From Aliivibrio sp. (GTDB lineage: Bacteria > Pseudomonadota > Gammaproteobacteria > Enterobacterales > Vibrionaceae), in assembly GCA_016764915.1 (NCBI GenBank), contig JAESQY010000135.1, forward strand, positions 1-64,000: a stretch of DNA of 64,000 bases, in the 5' to 3' direction. Below the pieces are notes generated by a model. That model saw nothing but the letters and a program-made list of their open reading frames with translations. It did no database searches and was not told the DNA's origin. Below are positions 27,755 to 40,022 of the stretch, piece by piece. How positions within the stretch are numbered: the first letter of the stretch is position 1; each line of letters opens with the position of its first letter. The position numbers were made by a program, and so were the translations under genes.

Positions 27755-27911
27755 TATCTAACCTTATACTTACGCCTTCTAAAGAGGCGTTATATATTAA
27801 TAATCCTAAACTTTTTACGTTTAGGCTAAACTTTATTCCATAAATATAGACACCCTGTCCAACTCTTGTCTTTATTTTTAAGAAAAGTGTAGATAATTCT
27901 TATGATATAAA
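27755..27911 (-). promoter_or_regulatory. torECA upstream region with two inverted repeats
   Basis: The ~157 bases between torE and the mukB terminator must contain the tor promoter. Two short inverted repeats are visible: ACGCCT-N7-AGGCGT (27772-27790) and CCTAAAC-N7-GTTTAGG (27805-27825). Either could be a TorR/FNR-type regulatory element or 5' UTR structure. I do not see convincing copies of the E. coli tor box or an FNR site. Confidence 0.4.
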
Positions 27912-27939
27912 CAAAAAACCGCTCATATATGAGCGGTTT
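27912..27939 (-). terminator. Rho-independent terminator after mukB
   Basis: A perfect 24-base palindrome AAACCGCTCATA/TATGAGCGGTTT (27916-27939) continues on the minus strand into a T-run (TTTTTTG). It lies 27 bases after mukB and separates it from torECA. On the plus strand the trailing T-run is short. Confidence 0.85.
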
Positions 27940-27966
27940 AATTTCGTCCTTGAATTTATTATAACA

Positions 27967-30900
27967 TCAACCAATTACATTCATGGTATGTTCTAGATCA
28001 ATGTTTTCTTGTTTCTTTTGTGCTGTAAATCCTCTTAAACCAACCACATGCACATGCTCTCTATCTTTAAAGATTTTACGAACCAATTTATAAGTGGTCC
28101 CCTGCTCAGGGCTAATATTCTCAGGGGCCGCTATCATCAACTGCATATCCAAACGATCACAGAGATCAAAAAGTGTGGTTATGGATTTGCCATCTAAACG
28201 TGCGGCTTCATCTAAGAAAAGCAGTCTACATGGAAGCAGATCTTTACTCCGCAATCGACGTGACTCCTCTTCCCAACTCTGGATCACCATGAGAAGAATC
28301 GATTGACCCGTTCCTATCGCCTCGCCTGTTGAGAGTGCGCCAGATTCAGCCTTTAACCAACCATCGGTGCCACGGTTAACTTCGATACCTAAGTCCAAAT
28401 AGTTACGGTAATCTAACAGCTCTTCACCCAATACTTGAGGAGAGCGTTGCCCAACCTCAATATGAGGATTCAAACGTTGGAACAATTTGGCCATCGCTTC
28501 TGAGAAAGTTAAACGTGTATTGTTAAACAGGTCTTGATGCTGTTCGTGATTTTCAGATAACCCCTCTAACAGCGTTAAATGAGTTTCGCGAATATCAACA
28601 TTCAAGCGCACCCCTGTGACTTGCCCAAAACCAATACTTGAAAGGCCTTGGTTAAGCATACGAATACGGTTCTGCTCACGCTGGATAGTTTTACGAATAA
28701 TCGAAGCGGCACTTTCTGAACTGATGGAAAGACGGTTTTCACGTTGAGTCAGCTCTTCGGTTAATCTTGCCAGCTCAACTTCCATCTCTTCAATCGCTTC
28801 AACCGGATCATCGGTGTGAATGATATCTTGTCTAATACGCTCACGTAAATGCTGATAAACCGCAATATAGAACAGCACTTTGCGTTCTGGTTTGGCATTA
28901 TCTTCAGATTGGCGTAAAGCATCACGCAGATCGTCATTATCTGACACGGCAATGCGCAGCGCACCTAATGACTTATCGGACATGGAGCGTAACTCGCCTG
29001 CGGACAAATAGGCCAGTTCACGTCGATGCAGACGGCGCTCAACATCATTGGCACGTGCAACTTTAAGCACTGAACACCAACCCGCTTTGGCATTAACCAC
29101 GAATTTCCTGTGCTCTTTATACTCTTTTTCTACTTTACGTAGCTGCTTCAGAGTCGATTTTATCTCTAATTCATGCGAGGTAATGCTCTTTTCAATCTCA
29201 CTGCGACGTGTTCTTGAGCTATGCAGACGCTGATTCAGCTCATCACGACGCTGTTGAGCACGATCTTGTGCTTGATGATCCGCGTATACACCTAACTCTT
29301 GAAGTTCTCGTTTGAACTCCTGAATAGTCTCTAATTTGGCTTGATGTGCACTTTTTAACGACGCCATCAATTGGCTATACTGGTTACTTTGACTGCGCGT
29401 CAGTTTCAGCTGATCTCGACTCTGCACTCGAATTGACTCTGCTGCTACCAGCTTGTTTTTTAGCTGTTCATTGAGTTCACTACTTTTACCGACCAATTCA
29501 ATCGAGTCTGCATAAGTGAAGTGCTGACGTCGCTCTACTACATCAGCAATAGCAAATAACTTCGCCTTTAAATTCTTTAAATCAATGTCAGACTTCTGAT
29601 AATCAGATTGCAACGCTTCAAACTGCTGCGGATCAGTATCAAGAGCATTTAATAATGATTGTAACTCAAGCACCAATTTACCATGTTGTTTACCAAACTG
29701 ATCGGCTACGGTTAACTGCTCAAGCTGAACTTGAACCTCGTCAAAACGTGAGAACACGGTACCGTCTTCCAATAAACCAACCACTGGCGCTAACTTACTT
29801 AACTGAACTAATGCATCTCGACTTGCTACTAACTGGCTACGATGTTGTTGTTCTTTGTTCGCCAGTTCTGCAATCTGACGGGCTATTTTACTTTGCTTTT
29901 CGTATGCCGTTTTTAGCTGTTGTTCTGGATCAGGCGTAAAAGCGACTGACAAGTGCACAGAAACGAAACGATTAAAGCTCAGATACAACCGCTGCATCTT
30001 TTGCGCGTCGAATGCCGCTTTAGCAAATAATTCTGCAACGTCATCACGCTCTTCACGTAATAGTTCTAAACGTTGTTCGCGCGCTGCACGGCCAAAGATT
30101 GGTGTTTCAGGAAAACGAGAATAACGCAGTTGACGGTCATTAAGATGAACGCATACTGCATCTTCAAGTTCAACCACATCAAATACGCTGTCATCGAAGG
30201 CATCAACATCGCCTTCAATGACGTATAAATCATCTGGGCAATCATCCAAATTCCCGAGTTTTTCTTTAATACCTTTTAAATCAGAAACAATAATCGCATG
30301 GCGAGCAGGACCATACATCGAACTAAAATAGGCGGCATCATCAATGGTAATATCATCATAAATCTCTGATAACAGCACGCCGCCTAAAGAGTCAGCAACA
30401 CCTTTAAGACGTGCATCCGCGCTACCTCCTGGGGCAGCAAGACGTTCAATCTCACAGTCTAAAGCACTCTTTTTAACCGACAAACACTCTTTTTCGCTCG
30501 ACAACGTTCGCTCTTTTTCAGAGGTCAGTTGCAGCTGAGTCATAACTGATTCACTGCTCGTAAGATCGCTGCTGCACTGTTCGATTAACTGCTCTAAACT
30601 GTCACTCGCGGCTATCCAGGACGGCGCACTTTTTTGTAATGATTGAATTTGCTGTTGCAGTTGCAACTCTTCGCGCTTCATATCACTACGTTGTTCAATA
30701 ATCGTCTCTTGTGTCTGCTGAAGTGACTCTACCTTCTCTTCATGACGCTCTTGTTCTTCTATTAGCAACGGTTCACTGCTAACCAAAGTATGAAAGCGTT
30801 TATTATAATCTGTCGCTATTTCAGTTGCTTGACGAGCATTTCTCACCGATCTCTCTAGATCACGGTACTGCGCTTTAAGCTGCTCGGCGTGTTCGGTTAT

Positions 30901-32436
30901 CCCTTTTAACTCTCTGGCTTTATCAAGAATCTCTAAGGCCGACTTTTTTGCATCTCCACGCTCAACTGATCCGGTGACGGCTACAATAATGGACAGTCCA
31001 CGTTCAAATTGGTTCGCCGCCGCTGACGACATATCGACTTTATGTTTTAGTGCTAATAGTGCACTGGTCTGAATTGCTTCTTGTATCTTATATTCTGCTT
31101 GTAACGACCCAGCATTTTCTTGGTTTAACTCATTGCTCTCGCACAAATGCTGTGCTTTTTCTAAGGCATTAACCGCTTGTTGATACTGCAGTGCACGTGT
31201 CTGTTGTACATCAAGAGCTTGTTGATAATCTGCCAATTGTGTTTTGAGGCTATCTACCTCCTCTTCACTCATTTGAGTCTGATCTTCAACGGCAAGAAGT
31301 TGTTCTGTCGCCTCTTCAACAATCATCACCTGCTCTTCAAGTCTTTCGGTTAACTCTTCCAGATCTTCTTGGTAGCGTTCAACTTTCCCTTGTTGGCGTA
31401 CTGCTGTTTGAACCAATTGCAGATGATCAGATGCCGCTTGATGATCCTGTTCAAGCCCCTCCTCTTGTTCCACTAACTGTTCAAGCTCTGTCTGTCCGAC
31501 ATCCAGTTGCGAGGTGTGAGTGAGTAAACTTTCTCGCGACGCCATTAATTCAACACGATGGCTAAGGGTTCGGTCCAACTTATTGCGGCGCTCATTAGCA
31601 TGACGCATATAATCTGCGGCGACATAGTGGGTAGATTCTGTAATCAAATGTTTAAACAAGTCTCGATCGAATTGTGTCACTTTAATTGCTTCAAGAGTCA
31701 TCCGATTTTCTCGAAGTGCCGCTTCCATATCTTGAAACGCTTTTTTCACTCCACCGTTTTGTGGCAGTAGATAATCACGCAGTGAGCGAGTAATCGCACT
31801 GGATATTCCTCCATACAAAGAGGCTTCAATTAATCGATAGAATTTCGAACGATCTGCTGTATTTCGAAGTTTCTTTGGCAGTACTCCGAATTCAAACATC
31901 TGAGCATGATAGTCCGTCACGGAATTGAAGGCTTTAAATTGCACCTCCTCATATTGCGAAACATGCTCTTTTACTTCATTGAGCTGACGAACTCTTGCTT
32001 GATTATCTGAAACCGTTTCAATCAACACATCTGTTGGTTTCACATGGCTCGGCAGCCCGTGAATAACAAAGGGTTTAATGTCCACTTTTTTGTCTCGACC
32101 CGCCACTTGTTGCAGTTTCACCGCGAATAAAATACGTTGTTTTCTTGAGTTAACGATATCTAACGTTGCGTAACATGCCCCTGGTTTTAGCTTGCCGTGT
32201 AAACCCTTGTCACGTGAAGCCTGTGAACTGCCTGCTTCGGTGGTATTTCTAAAATGCAGTAAACTTTGGTCTGGAATAAGTGTGGTAATGAATGCCGCCA
32301 TCGTGGTCGATTTTCCCGCACCATTACCGCCAGAAAGTGTGGTGACTAGATTATCAATGTCAAACGTTCTGGCAAAAAAACCATTCCAGTTAATCATCGT
32401 TAATGATTGATATTTACCTCGTTCAATCATACTCAT
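27967..32436 (-). CDS. mukB: Chromosome partition condensin subunit MukB
   Basis: 1489-residue SMC-like ATPase of the MukBEF condensin that organises and segregates the chromosome. The head half at the N-terminus has Walker [12 protein letters not shown] near residue 35. Long coiled-coil arms flank a hinge at about 650-780 ([26 protein letters not shown]). The C-terminal head has the signature [11 protein letters not shown] and Walker [17 protein letters not shown] overlaps the mukE stop (ATGAGTATG), so the genes are coupled; the family usually starts at the second ATG two codons on (MIERGKY). Length matches E. coli MukB (1486). Confidence 0.97.
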   Translation of the reverse strand: MSMIERGKYQSLTMINWNGFFARTFDIDNLVTTLSGGNGAGKSTTMAAFITTLIPDQSLLHFRNTTEAGSSQASRDKGLHGKLKPGACYATLDIVNSRKQRILFAVKLQQVAGRDKKVDIKPFVIHGLPSHVKPTDVLIETVSDNQARVRQLNEVKEHVSQYEEVQFKAFNSVTDYHAQMFEFGVLPKKLRNTADRSKFYRLIEASLYGGISSAITRSLRDYLLPQNGGVKKAFQDMEAALRENRMTLEAIKVTQFDRDLFKHLITESTHYVAADYMRHANERRNKLDRTLSHRVELMASRESLLTHTSQLDVGQTELEQLVEQEEGLEQDHQAASDHLQLVQTAVRQQGKVERYQEDLEELTERLEEQVMIVEEATEQLLAVEDQTQMSEEEVDSLKTQLADYQQALDVQQTRALQYQQAVNALEKAQHLCESNELNQENAGSLQAEYKIQEAIQTSALLALKHKVDMSSAAANQFERGLSIIVAVTGSVERGDAKKSALEILDKARELKGITEHAEQLKAQYRDLERSVRNARQATEIATDYNKRFHTLVSSEPLLIEEQERHEEKVESLQQTQETIIEQRSDMKREELQLQQQIQSLQKSAPSWIAASDSLEQLIEQCSSDLTSSESVMTQLQLTSEKERTLSSEKECLSVKKSALDCEIERLAAPGGSADARLKGVADSLGGVLLSEIYDDITIDDAAYFSSMYGPARHAIIVSDLKGIKEKLGNLDDCPDDLYVIEGDVDAFDDSVFDVVELEDAVCVHLNDRQLRYSRFPETPIFGRAAREQRLELLREERDDVAELFAKAAFDAQKMQRLYLSFNRFVSVHLSVAFTPDPEQQLKTAYEKQSKIARQIAELANKEQQHRSQLVASRDALVQLSKLAPVVGLLEDGTVFSRFDEVQVQLEQLTVADQFGKQHGKLVLELQSLLNALDTDPQQFEALQSDYQKSDIDLKNLKAKLFAIADVVERRQHFTYADSIELVGKSSELNEQLKNKLVAAESIRVQSRDQLKLTRSQSNQYSQLMASLKSAHQAKLETIQEFKRELQELGVYADHQAQDRAQQRRDELNQRLHSSRTRRSEIEKSITSHELEIKSTLKQLRKVEKEYKEHRKFVVNAKAGWCSVLKVARANDVERRLHRRELAYLSAGELRSMSDKSLGALRIAVSDNDDLRDALRQSEDNAKPERKVLFYIAVYQHLRERIRQDIIHTDDPVEAIEEMEVELARLTEELTQRENRLSISSESAASIIRKTIQREQNRIRMLNQGLSSIGFGQVTGVRLNVDIRETHLTLLEGLSENHEQHQDLFNNTRLTFSEAMAKLFQRLNPHIEVGQRSPQVLGEELLDYRNYLDLGIEVNRGTDGWLKAESGALSTGEAIGTGQSILLMVIQSWEEESRRLRSKDLLPCRLLFLDEAARLDGKSITTLFDLCDRLDMQLMIAAPENISPEQGTTYKLVRKIFKDREHVHVVGLRGFTAQKKQENIDLEHTMNVIG

Positions 32437-33218
32437 ACTTCACCTTCCACTACATTGTCTTTTTCTGTTAGATAGTTACTCTGTTCAAGCAGGTCAAGCT
32501 GATCTTCTTGCTCGGTATTCTCACTCTCTGTGTCTAATTCGTTATTTAGATTTAAGGTTGATTGACTATGCGGCTGTTGATGAACCACCACCGCCTCACC
32601 ATCTCTGATCAACCGCAACTGTGCATCACGAACGTCATCACCAACACGCACATCGGCACCAAAACGAAAAACCGCTTCGCTGATTCTAAATTTACCGTTT
32701 TCACCTACAGGCAATACCATACCTAAACGACGTAAGCGTCGTAGAGAGGTTTTCACTTTGTCATAGAGTTTTTCACGATCTAGATCAGAGCCAGTGGCTC
32801 GATTGGTCACTAACTTCATCAATTTTTTTTCATCAGAAAGTGCAATTAACTCATCAAACAACTCTTGGTTGGTGAAGATACCTTCATGGGCCAGTCGCTC
32901 TGGACTTAAATATAAAAAGCAGAGTACTTTACCCACTAACATGTCAATCTCAGCCAATACACTGCGGCTGATTAATGACGTTGAACGGGGACGCAGATAG
33001 AAAAACCCTTCCGGTGCTTTGACTAACTCTGCATGGTAACGTTGATAGAAAAGCGCTAATTCACTGTCGAATTCGATTAAAAAACCGTGGTTATCTAAGT
33101 CATCCGTTGAGATGTGTCGGCCCGCACGTAATAAGCTGTCTAGCTCTGGAAAAAGCGGGTTTGCAATCGCTTGTGCCAATTTTTCAGGCATAAAATCTTC
33201 AATATTTGTCAATGACAT
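32433..33218 (-). CDS. mukE: Chromosome partition protein MukE
   Basis: 261-residue winged-helix kite subunit of MukBEF. Strong family match across [20 protein letters not shown], the [14 protein letters not shown] segment, [18 protein letters not shown] and [28 protein letters not shown]. The frame is open to 33239, but MSLTNIEDF at 33218 is the family start and has AAGG upstream. It overlaps mukF by 20 bases and mukB by four. The acidic C-terminal tail ([10 protein letters not shown]) is typical. Confidence 0.96.
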   Translation of the reverse strand: MSLTNIEDFMPEKLAQAIANPLFPELDSLLRAGRHISTDDLDNHGFLIEFDSELALFYQRYHAELVKAPEGFFYLRPRSTSLISRSVLAEIDMLVGKVLCFLYLSPERLAHEGIFTNQELFDELIALSDEKKLMKLVTNRATGSDLDREKLYDKVKTSLRRLRRLGMVLPVGENGKFRISEAVFRFGADVRVGDDVRDAQLRLIRDGEAVVVHQQPHSQSTLNLNNELDTESENTEQEDQLDLLEQSNYLTEKDNVVEGEV

Positions 33219-34536
33219 TTGCTTGTACCTTCGCACCAAATTTATTAATGGATTGCCAAATCGGCTGTACGGCTTTCAAATCAGACTCTGAATAGCCTAG
33301 ATGTACAGCTTGGTCTACGATAATTTTTGCCAAATCAAAGTGCTGGCTTTGTGGATATTGCTCTAGGTAATCCTTTAACACACGACTCAACTCTATAGCT
33401 GCACCCGTCTGTTTATAGCGTTTTAACATCTGTTCAATCTGAGTTGCTAGCAATTCGTTAACAACGGTAAGCTCTTCATACTCAACCGCTTCAGGTATGG
33501 TCCCCGTCACCTCTTCATCGCGTAAAATCAAGGCTTCATCGCGCAGATCGCGCAGTCTTTGCGCATCAGAAAAGGTTAAATACCAAGGCGCATCAAAATA
33601 ATCACCAATTGATTGCCTTAATCTCTGACTAAAGGCTCTGTTTTTATCCATATCGATAGCGGTTCGAATAAATTTATGCACATGGCGGTCATAACCAATC
33701 CACAAGTCGATCGCTTGCTGTCCCCAGCTAACAATACGATCCAGTTTCATCTGCAGTGAATAAATCAGCGTTTCAATAAACTCCAACTCATCGACGCCAT
33801 AAACCAGCTCTTGGATATCCAGCAGCTGTGTTTGCAGTTGATCACCGGCGGCTTGCAACGAGTCTTGCAGTTCGCGCAACGTACCGGACGTTTCATTAAG
33901 TAGATGTTCACAGTTTGAAATCGCTTCACGCCAATTCTGATTCAGCAGCTCAGCAATATTACTCTTGACCTCTTGCTGTTGCTCATCCATCACACGCTGG
34001 TTTAAATCAATACGATCAAAAATCTCACCAACGCTGTATTTCAGAACAGCAAAAACGTTGGTGCGCCAAAATTGTTCGGACCCACCTGCAGTGGCAGAAT
34101 TCACTGCTTTTTGAATCTCGTCCGCTGCCATCGTTAACTGAATGGACAGTTTTAATTTAGAGAACTGACGGTGTCTGACGTAATAATCCGTAATACCAAT
34201 CGCAAGTGGTGTGAGCCGATAGATGCTTGCGCCCTCAGTTGACTCTCCACTAAAGCGGCTGACTAATCGCTGGCGAACCAACTCATTAATGGCGTTATTT
34301 GCTCTAAATACCTGTGTATCGCTTGACTGTTCGAACAGGTCACTGACGATTTTAAATGCATCATGCAGCTCACCTTCTCCAAGTTCTTCGTCGTATCGTT
34401 CATTACTTAAAACAGCAATGGCTAATAGAAATGCCAATCTCTCTGGGGGTAAGTTTAAAGAGAGATCTTGTTGCTTAACCCAACCAACCATTTCGTCAAT
34501 GGTTTGATCAGGCATCGCAGTCGAAAACTGACTCAT
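33199..34536 (-). CDS. mukF: Chromosome partition kleisin MukF
   Basis: 445-residue kleisin that bridges the MukB heads and binds MukE. The N-terminal winged-helix dimerisation domain begins [19 protein letters not shown], the exact family start, at ATG 34536 behind AAAGGAAACAGG (a GTG six codons earlier is rejected). A helical middle domain and the C-terminal MukB-binding domain ([22 protein letters not shown]) follow. First of mukF-mukE-mukB and just after cmoM, as in E. coli. Confidence 0.96.
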   Translation of the reverse strand: MSQFSTAMPDQTIDEMVGWVKQQDLSLNLPPERLAFLLAIAVLSNERYDEELGEGELHDAFKIVSDLFEQSSDTQVFRANNAINELVRQRLVSRFSGESTEGASIYRLTPLAIGITDYYVRHRQFSKLKLSIQLTMAADEIQKAVNSATAGGSEQFWRTNVFAVLKYSVGEIFDRIDLNQRVMDEQQQEVKSNIAELLNQNWREAISNCEHLLNETSGTLRELQDSLQAAGDQLQTQLLDIQELVYGVDELEFIETLIYSLQMKLDRIVSWGQQAIDLWIGYDRHVHKFIRTAIDMDKNRAFSQRLRQSIGDYFDAPWYLTFSDAQRLRDLRDEALILRDEEVTGTIPEAVEYEELTVVNELLATQIEQMLKRYKQTGAAIELSRVLKDYLEQYPQSQHFDLAKIIVDQAVHLGYSESDLKAVQPIWQSINKFGAKVQANVIDKY

Positions 34537-34554
34537 CCTGTTTCCTTTACACAC

Positions 34555-35442
34555 TTATTTATTGTTTTCATTACTCTCATGTGGCTTTTGCGCCCAAACA
34601 TGAATATAACGACCAAGAGACAGATATGGCTCTTGGCGACAAAGCTTTTGTTCTAATAACAGCACATCGTCTGCAGTATAAGCACCGTTATACTCCATGT
34701 TGCCAATGTAATCATTAAAACACCGTATCCCTGATTTTCCTTTAATGTCAAACCCTGCATCTTCAATCCACGAATATACATCTTCTGGTTTTAACCCTTG
34801 TTGCGGTTGTAATTTAAACCGCTTTCTATGTGGCATATCATCCAATACATGCGGAATATTTCCGCAAACCACATTTTTAAATACCAGTCCGTGGTGGTTG
34901 TAAAACATGATGGAAATAACGCCACCAGGTTTAATCTGATTTAATAGAACATCCAGCGCCTCTTTAGGGTCAACTAACCACTCCATCACTGCGTGGAACA
35001 ACACCAGTTCAAACGGTTCTGTAATATGTTCACCGATCGCTTGTATCGGACTGTGAATCAGTCGATATTGGTTAAGCAGGTCATTATGTTCAATAGATTG
35101 CTTCGCTAGCGTGAGCGTTTCAGAAGAGATGTCACATAAAGTGATGTGATGGCCTCTTTCTGCCACTTTTTGAGAGAGTTGTCCAATTCCGCCTCCGGCA
35201 TCTAAAATAGTCAGAGACTGTGGCAACTGTTCAATAAGGGACAATATTTGCTCAATATCCTGCCAAACAATCGTTTGGCGAATATCGCCCTTTGCAGAGC
35301 CATAAATGTTTTTAGCAAATTTGTGCGCAATATCGTCAAAATTTCGGTCTATAATCAAGGCAGTTAAGTTATGATGTTCTATTCGGTCGCTTATTGTCTC
35401 ATATGCTCTGTAGGAATACAGTCTTGTAAGCTCTTTTCGCAT
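34555..35442 (-). CDS. cmoM: tRNA 5-carboxymethoxyuridine methyltransferase CmoM (SmtA)
   Basis: SAM-dependent methyltransferase that esterifies cmo5U34 in tRNA to mcmo5U. Motif I is LTILDAGGGIGQL, then LCDISSETL, FHAVMEWLVDP, GGVISIMFYNHHGL and a late YLSLGRYIHVWA. The family homology begins only at DRNFDDIAHKFAKNIYG, residue ~32 of the longest frame. The real start is therefore probably a non-ATG codon near TTG 35358; neither start has a good ribosome site. Located between mukF and divergent elyC, the conserved order. Confidence 0.92.
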   Translation of the reverse strand: MRKELTRLYSYRAYETISDRIEHHNLTALIIDRNFDDIAHKFAKNIYGSAKGDIRQTIVWQDIEQILSLIEQLPQSLTILDAGGGIGQLSQKVAERGHHITLCDISSETLTLAKQSIEHNDLLNQYRLIHSPIQAIGEHITEPFELVLFHAVMEWLVDPKEALDVLLNQIKPGGVISIMFYNHHGLVFKNVVCGNIPHVLDDMPHRKRFKLQPQQGLKPEDVYSWIEDAGFDIKGKSGIRCFNDYIGNMEYNGAYTADDVLLLEQKLCRQEPYLSLGRYIHVWAQKPHESNENNK

Positions 35443-35471
35443 TCAATTGATGGATTTTCGGTCTACGTAGT

Positions 35472-36254
35472 ATGTTTGAACTAAAAAAAACGCTCTCTTC
35501 TCTTCTTATGCCTCTACCTGCACTGTTGATTATCGGTGTTTTGGGGCTATTGCTCTTATGGTTCACCCAAAGAAAGACCATGGCATCCTGTTTATTGACT
35601 CTCTCGATACTCGGCCTTTTTGTTCTCTCTTTTCAACCTTTCTCGACTAGCATGCTTAAACCGTTAGAAAGAGAGTTCCCAACCTTCTTACCCACCGATG
35701 AGCCCATAGAATACATAATGGTGCTGGGTAATGGCCATGTTGTAGACGATGAAATCTCTCCAGTCTCAGAATTGAGTCGTGCGGCTTTGATGCGCCTTAT
35801 TGAAGCGATACGAATTTATCGCATGTACCCAGGAGCAAGATTGATTCTTTCAGGCTATGATGGTGGTTCCAGTGTGAGTCACGCAAGAATGATGGCCAAA
35901 GTGGCTCTCTCTCTTGGGGTGACAAAGCCGAGTATTATGTTACTGGAAACTGCTCGAGACACATGGGAAGAAGCCCATCAGGCAGCGGTATTTGTACAGA
36001 GCAGTAAAATGGTCTTAGTGACCTCAGCAAGCCACATGACTCGTGCAATGTATGAATTCAGAAATGCGGGTATCGAACCCATTCCAGCCCCAACTAACTA
36101 TCTTGCCCACTCAGAAATTAACCAACCGTGGGAGAAGTATTTCCCTAAAGCACTCTACTTAGAGCAGTCTGAAAGATACTGGTATGAAAAACTCGGTCAA
36201 TGGTGGCAGCAACTCCGTGACTCTTTAACTGACGTTGAAAACTCACAGATCTAA
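35472..36254 (+). CDS. elyC: Envelope biogenesis factor ElyC (YcbC, DUF218)
   Basis: 260 residues: two N-terminal membrane helices (about 12-32 and 37-57) and a DUF218 domain with VLGNGHVVDDE, RLILSGYDGG, the LETARDTWEEA segment and VLVTSASHMTRAMYEF. In E. coli ElyC is needed for peptidoglycan assembly through the undecaprenyl carrier lipid. Divergent from cmoM by 29 bases, as in enterics. Followed by a bidirectional terminator. Confidence 0.93.
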   Translation: MFELKKTLSSLLMPLPALLIIGVLGLLLLWFTQRKTMASCLLTLSILGLFVLSFQPFSTSMLKPLEREFPTFLPTDEPIEYIMVLGNGHVVDDEISPVSELSRAALMRLIEAIRIYRMYPGARLILSGYDGGSSVSHARMMAKVALSLGVTKPSIMLLETARDTWEEAHQAAVFVQSSKMVLVTSASHMTRAMYEFRNAGIEPIPAPTNYLAHSEINQPWEKYFPKALYLEQSERYWYEKLGQWWQQLRDSLTDVENSQI

Positions 36255-36274
36255 ACCGACCACTCTCTTAAAAT

Positions 36275-36310
36275 AAAAAAAACCAGAACGTTGACACGCT
36301 CTGGTTTTTT
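36275..36310. terminator. Bidirectional terminator between elyC and kdsB
   Basis: AAAAAACCAGA / TCTGGTTTTTT arms flank CGTTGACACG. T-runs follow the stem on both strands, serving the convergent elyC (+) and kdsB (-). Confidence 0.88.
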
Positions 36311-36323
36311 ATCGACTTTGTCA

Positions 36324-37076
36324 CTATCGCTGGCTGATAATCTGGCACACTTGCGCTAAATCTTCAGGTGTATCAACACCTGCAGGAGGCGTTTCACTAG
36401 CTACAGCAACATGAATTCTCTCTCCATACCACAGCACTCTGAGCTGTTCTAAACACTCGATTTTCTCAAGAACACTCGGTTGCCAATTAATATAGGTCTT
36501 AATAAAATCCGCTCTATAGGCATAAATCCCTACATGCCTTAACAACGGTGAGCTTATCTGCGCAGGGTTTTTAGCAAAGTTGTCACGATCCCAAGGTATG
36601 GTGGCACGGCTAAAATAGAGAGCAAATCCCTCTTGGTCCATGACGACCTTCACCGCATTAGGATTAAACACCTCTTGTTCATGCTCAATCTCTACTCCGA
36701 GAGTTGCCATTGGTGCGGAAACCGATGCTAAATTGTCTGCCACTTGTCGAATGATGGAGGGAGGAATTAACGGCTCATCACCTTGTACATTCACGACGAT
36801 TTGATCGTCTCGAATGTTAAATTTTTCGATAACTTCGGCTAAACGTTCAGTTCCCGATTGATGTTCTGGTGAGGTCATGCACACTTCGCCACCAAATGCT
36901 TTTACTACAGATTCGATGCGTGAGTCGTCAGTGGCAATAATCACTTGCTCAGCTCCAGCTAGGCAAGCTTGTTCATGCACCCACTGGATCATCGGTTTAC
37001 CACAAATATCCGCGAGCGGTTTACCAGGCAATCTAGATGATTGATAACGAGCAGGAATAATGACAGTAAATGACAT
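36324..37076 (-). CDS. kdsB: CMP-KDO synthetase KdsB
   Basis: 250-residue cytidylyltransferase that activates 3-deoxy-manno-octulosonate for lipopolysaccharide core synthesis. Nucleotide-binding start [20 protein letters not shown], then [26 protein letters not shown], and the [14 protein letters not shown] and [11 protein letters not shown] segments. The start codon overlaps the ycaR stop (TAATG). Last gene of msbA-lpxK-ycaR-kdsB. Confidence 0.96.
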   Translation of the reverse strand: MSFTVIIPARYQSSRLPGKPLADICGKPMIQWVHEQACLAGAEQVIIATDDSRIESVVKAFGGEVCMTSPEHQSGTERLAEVIEKFNIRDDQIVVNVQGDEPLIPPSIIRQVADNLASVSAPMATLGVEIEHEQEVFNPNAVKVVMDQEGFALYFSRATIPWDRDNFAKNPAQISSPLLRHVGIYAYRADFIKTYINWQPSVLEKIECLEQLRVLWYGERIHVAVASETPPAGVDTPEDLAQVCQIISQR

Positions 37077-37255
37077 TATTTGACCTCTTCAGCAGTTAGG
37101 CGACGAGCCTCCGGTTCCAACATCACAGGAATCCCCTCTTTTACTGGGTAAGCCAGTCTATCAATGTTACAGACTAACTCTTGATTCTCTTTATTGTAGT
37201 TCAGTTTACCTTTGCATACCGGACAAGCCACGATTTCAAGTAGACGATGATCCAT
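37076..37255 (-). CDS. ycaR: Trm112-family small protein YcaR
   Basis: 59 residues beginning [18 protein letters not shown] and containing [25 protein letters not shown], the UPF0434/Trm112 zinc-finger-like pattern (here two visible cysteines of the first knuckle plus one later). It overlaps lpxK by 20 bases upstream and kdsB by one base downstream, the conserved enteric order. Precise role unknown. Confidence 0.93.
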   Translation of the reverse strand: MDHRLLEIVACPVCKGKLNYNKENQELVCNIDRLAYPVKEGIPVMLEPEARRLTAEEVK

Positions 37256-38243
37256 ACTGTTCTTTTACCTCTAATATCCGGTTAATAATACGTTGCGAAT
37301 CTTGTGGTGGTAATACTGCATCAACGGGAAGGTACCACCAATTATTTTTAGCAAAATGTCGACATTTAACCGCATCTTTTTCTGTCATTACGAGATGTTG
37401 ACCCTTTTTTGCAAGGCTCTCTATTTCATCTCTTTTAAAGACTTGGTGATCCACAAACCCTTGTGTATACACTATATTGGCATCGAGCTGTTTTAATGTA
37501 TTAAAAAAACGAGGCGGATGGCCAATTCCGGCAAAAGCGACAATCTCCTTAAGATCAGTAACCGCTCTTTTTTCGCCCGTTTTCAAGTTAATCAGTTGGC
37601 TCGGCTTAAGCGTCATTGGCATTTCATCACTTTCTTGAGAAGTGCCGTTGCAGATCGTAAAGTCGACTTCGGCTAAACGATGCATTCCTTCTCGCAGTGG
37701 TCCAAGGGGAATATAGTGCTGATTACCAAAGCGTCGCTGACCATCAATAACAATAATCTCAATATCACGTTCCAACGCATAGTGCTGCAAGCCATCATCT
37801 GTAATGACAATATCCACCCCTTGTTGCTCTAACAGTTTTACCGCGTCACTTCTAACTGGCGCGACGACGACACTTGCTTGAGTTCGACGTTGGATAAGTA
37901 CGGGTTCATCTCCAGCGACTTCCGCTGTTGTCTCTTCATTGACAAGGTAGGGATAGTGCGGCGCTTTACCACCATAACCACGTGAAGCCACTCCCACTTT
38001 CAAACCCATTCGGGATAACGCTTCAACTAGCCAGACTACGACTGGTGTTTTACCATTTCCACCGGCGGTGATATTGCCCACTACAACAACAGGAACCGTT
38101 GAACGGTAAGCACTCTTTATTCCACATTGGTATGCGCGGCGCCTACGCACTGCGATGTACGCATACACTTTACTCAAAGGCCAAAATAGTGGCCACAGCA
38201 ACCAACCTATTGGGTGGTTTTCAAACCAAATTTTCTCAATCAT
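37236..38243 (-). CDS. lpxK: Tetraacyldisaccharide 4'-kinase LpxK
   Basis: 335-residue inner-membrane kinase that phosphorylates the lipid A disaccharide. The N-terminal amphipathic segment ([19 protein letters not shown]) is followed by the P-loop [16 protein letters not shown], then GVASRGYGG, the DEP motif (AGDEPVLI) and [18 protein letters not shown] overlaps the msbA stop. Normal length. Confidence 0.96.
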   Translation of the reverse strand: MIEKIWFENHPIGWLLWPLFWPLSKVYAYIAVRRRRAYQCGIKSAYRSTVPVVVVGNITAGGNGKTPVVVWLVEALSRMGLKVGVASRGYGGKAPHYPYLVNEETTAEVAGDEPVLIQRRTQASVVVAPVRSDAVKLLEQQGVDIVITDDGLQHYALERDIEIIVIDGQRRFGNQHYIPLGPLREGMHRLAEVDFTICNGTSQESDEMPMTLKPSQLINLKTGEKRAVTDLKEIVAFAGIGHPPRFFNTLKQLDANIVYTQGFVDHQVFKRDEIESLAKKGQHLVMTEKDAVKCRHFAKNNWWYLPVDAVLPPQDSQRIINRILEVKEQYGSSST

Positions 38244-39988
38244 TCGCCAAACTGAATTTTATATAACTGGGCATATACGCCATTAGAATCAATTAGAGCC
38301 TGGTGATTACCTCGTTCGATAATTTTACCTTCGTCCACCACTAAAATCTCATCGGCATTTTCAATCGTAGAAAGACGATGGGCGATGACTAACACCGTAC
38401 GATCTTTCTGTAACTCTACCAACGCCGTTTGAATCGCTTTTTCTGATTCCGTATCCAGTGCCGACGTCGCTTCATCCAACACCAGTACTGCTGAGTTTCT
38501 TAACAGGGCTCTAGCAATGGCTAAACGTTGACGCTGACCACCGGATAGGCTGGCGCCATTTTCGCCAATCACAGTATCAAAACCTAGGGCCATATCTTTA
38601 ATAAAATCCGTCGCTGATGCTAACTCTGCGGCTTTTTCTATCTCTTCGCGGCTGTATTTTTCCGTTGCTGCATACGCAATGTTGTTTGCTACCGTGTCAT
38701 TAAACAGATGCACATTTTGTGATACCACCGCAAAATGCTCTCGAAGATTCGATAAGTTATACTCTTTAATTTCATGACCATCTAAATAGATCCCGCCCGA
38801 GTCAAGTTCATAAAAACGGGTAAACAGATTAGCAATGGTACTTTTCCCTGAACCGGAACGCCCGACTAACGCAACCGTTTTTCCCCGCGGGATATCAAAA
38901 CTCACATTTCGTAAAGCAGGGGCATCTTTGCCAGCGTAAGTAAAGGTGATATCCGATACTTTAATATCACCTTTTGCTTTTTCTACCATTAATGTGCCAC
39001 TGTCTTTTTCTGGTTCTAAGTCCATCAAACCAAACAAAGTACTACATGCAGCCATACCTCGTTGAAATTGCGAGGTCACATTAGTGAGAGATTTAAGTGG
39101 TTTTAACAGACCAAACATCGCTGAAAAAATTACCGTAAAAGTACCGGGTGTTAACTCACTTTTTATCGATTCATTACTGGCTAAAAACAACACAACCACT
39201 AAAGCGACGGAGGCGATCATTTGAATCACAGGGTTGGCAATCGCTTGAGCAGTAACCAACTTCATGGTCTGCTGACGCATATCGTTGCTGACTTTATCAA
39301 AACGTCCGCTCTCAACACGTTGCCCTCCATAACTCAATACGACTTTGTGCCCTTTTAGCATCTGCTCAGACGATGAGGTCACATGTCCCATCATATCTTG
39401 CATATTCTTACTGATTTTTCTAAAGCGTTTAGAGACAACACCGATGGTAACTGCCACAACTGGCGCAATAACCAATAATACTATAGAGAGCTGCCAGCTG
39501 CTCCAAAACATCAGAGTGACCAAACCAATAATACTGGCACCTTCACGTACAATAGTCACCAATGAACCACTTGTTGCGGCGGCGACCTGCTCTGAATCAT
39601 AAGTAATTCGAGATAGCAGGGAGCCTGTAGACTCTTTATCAAAGAAACTGACGGGCATTTTCATAAAGTGATTAAACATTTTTCGACGAATTTTCATCAC
39701 CACATTGCCTGAAACCCAACTCAAACAGTATGCAGAGACAAAACCACTGGCTCCTCTTACTGCCATCATTCCCATAAGGATAAACGGCATCACTTTTAGA
39801 AAATCAGACTCTGCATTACCAAAACCTTCATCAAGTAAAGGTTTAAGTAACGAAATCATATAAGTATCACCTGCAGCATTAATGACCAGTGCAATAGCGG
39901 CGACCACCAGCCCTTTTTTATAATCTTTAATGTAGGGCCACAAGCGTTTAAAAGTGGTTAACGTTGTTTCATCTGTTTGAGTCGACAT
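38240..39988 (-). CDS. msbA: Lipid A flippase MsbA
   Basis: 582-residue half-size ABC exporter that flips core-lipid A across the inner membrane. Six membrane helices in the first ~320 residues (characteristic [25 protein letters not shown]), then the ATPase with Walker [13 protein letters not shown]-loop VSQNVHLF, signature LSGGQRQR, Walker [13 protein letters not shown] and AHRLSTI. Directly upstream of lpxK and downstream of comEC, the enteric arrangement. Length equals E. coli MsbA (582). Confidence 0.97.
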   Translation of the reverse strand: MSTQTDETTLTTFKRLWPYIKDYKKGLVVAAIALVINAAGDTYMISLLKPLLDEGFGNAESDFLKVMPFILMGMMAVRGASGFVSAYCLSWVSGNVVMKIRRKMFNHFMKMPVSFFDKESTGSLLSRITYDSEQVAAATSGSLVTIVREGASIIGLVTLMFWSSWQLSIVLLVIAPVVAVTIGVVSKRFRKISKNMQDMMGHVTSSSEQMLKGHKVVLSYGGQRVESGRFDKVSNDMRQQTMKLVTAQAIANPVIQMIASVALVVVLFLASNESIKSELTPGTFTVIFSAMFGLLKPLKSLTNVTSQFQRGMAACSTLFGLMDLEPEKDSGTLMVEKAKGDIKVSDITFTYAGKDAPALRNVSFDIPRGKTVALVGRSGSGKSTIANLFTRFYELDSGGIYLDGHEIKEYNLSNLREHFAVVSQNVHLFNDTVANNIAYAATEKYSREEIEKAAELASATDFIKDMALGFDTVIGENGASLSGGQRQRLAIARALLRNSAVLVLDEATSALDTESEKAIQTALVELQKDRTVLVIAHRLSTIENADEILVVDEGKIIERGNHQALIDSNGVYAQLYKIQFGE

Positions 39989-40022
39989 GAATTACTTATT
40001 TTCTGAAAACAATTCACCCATT

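Noticed and set aside
27557-27829. 90-codon frame on the plus strand between torC and mukB
   Set aside because: It is antisense to the NapE/TorE frame, has no family features, and its lysine/arginine-rich start is the complement of the torE membrane helix.
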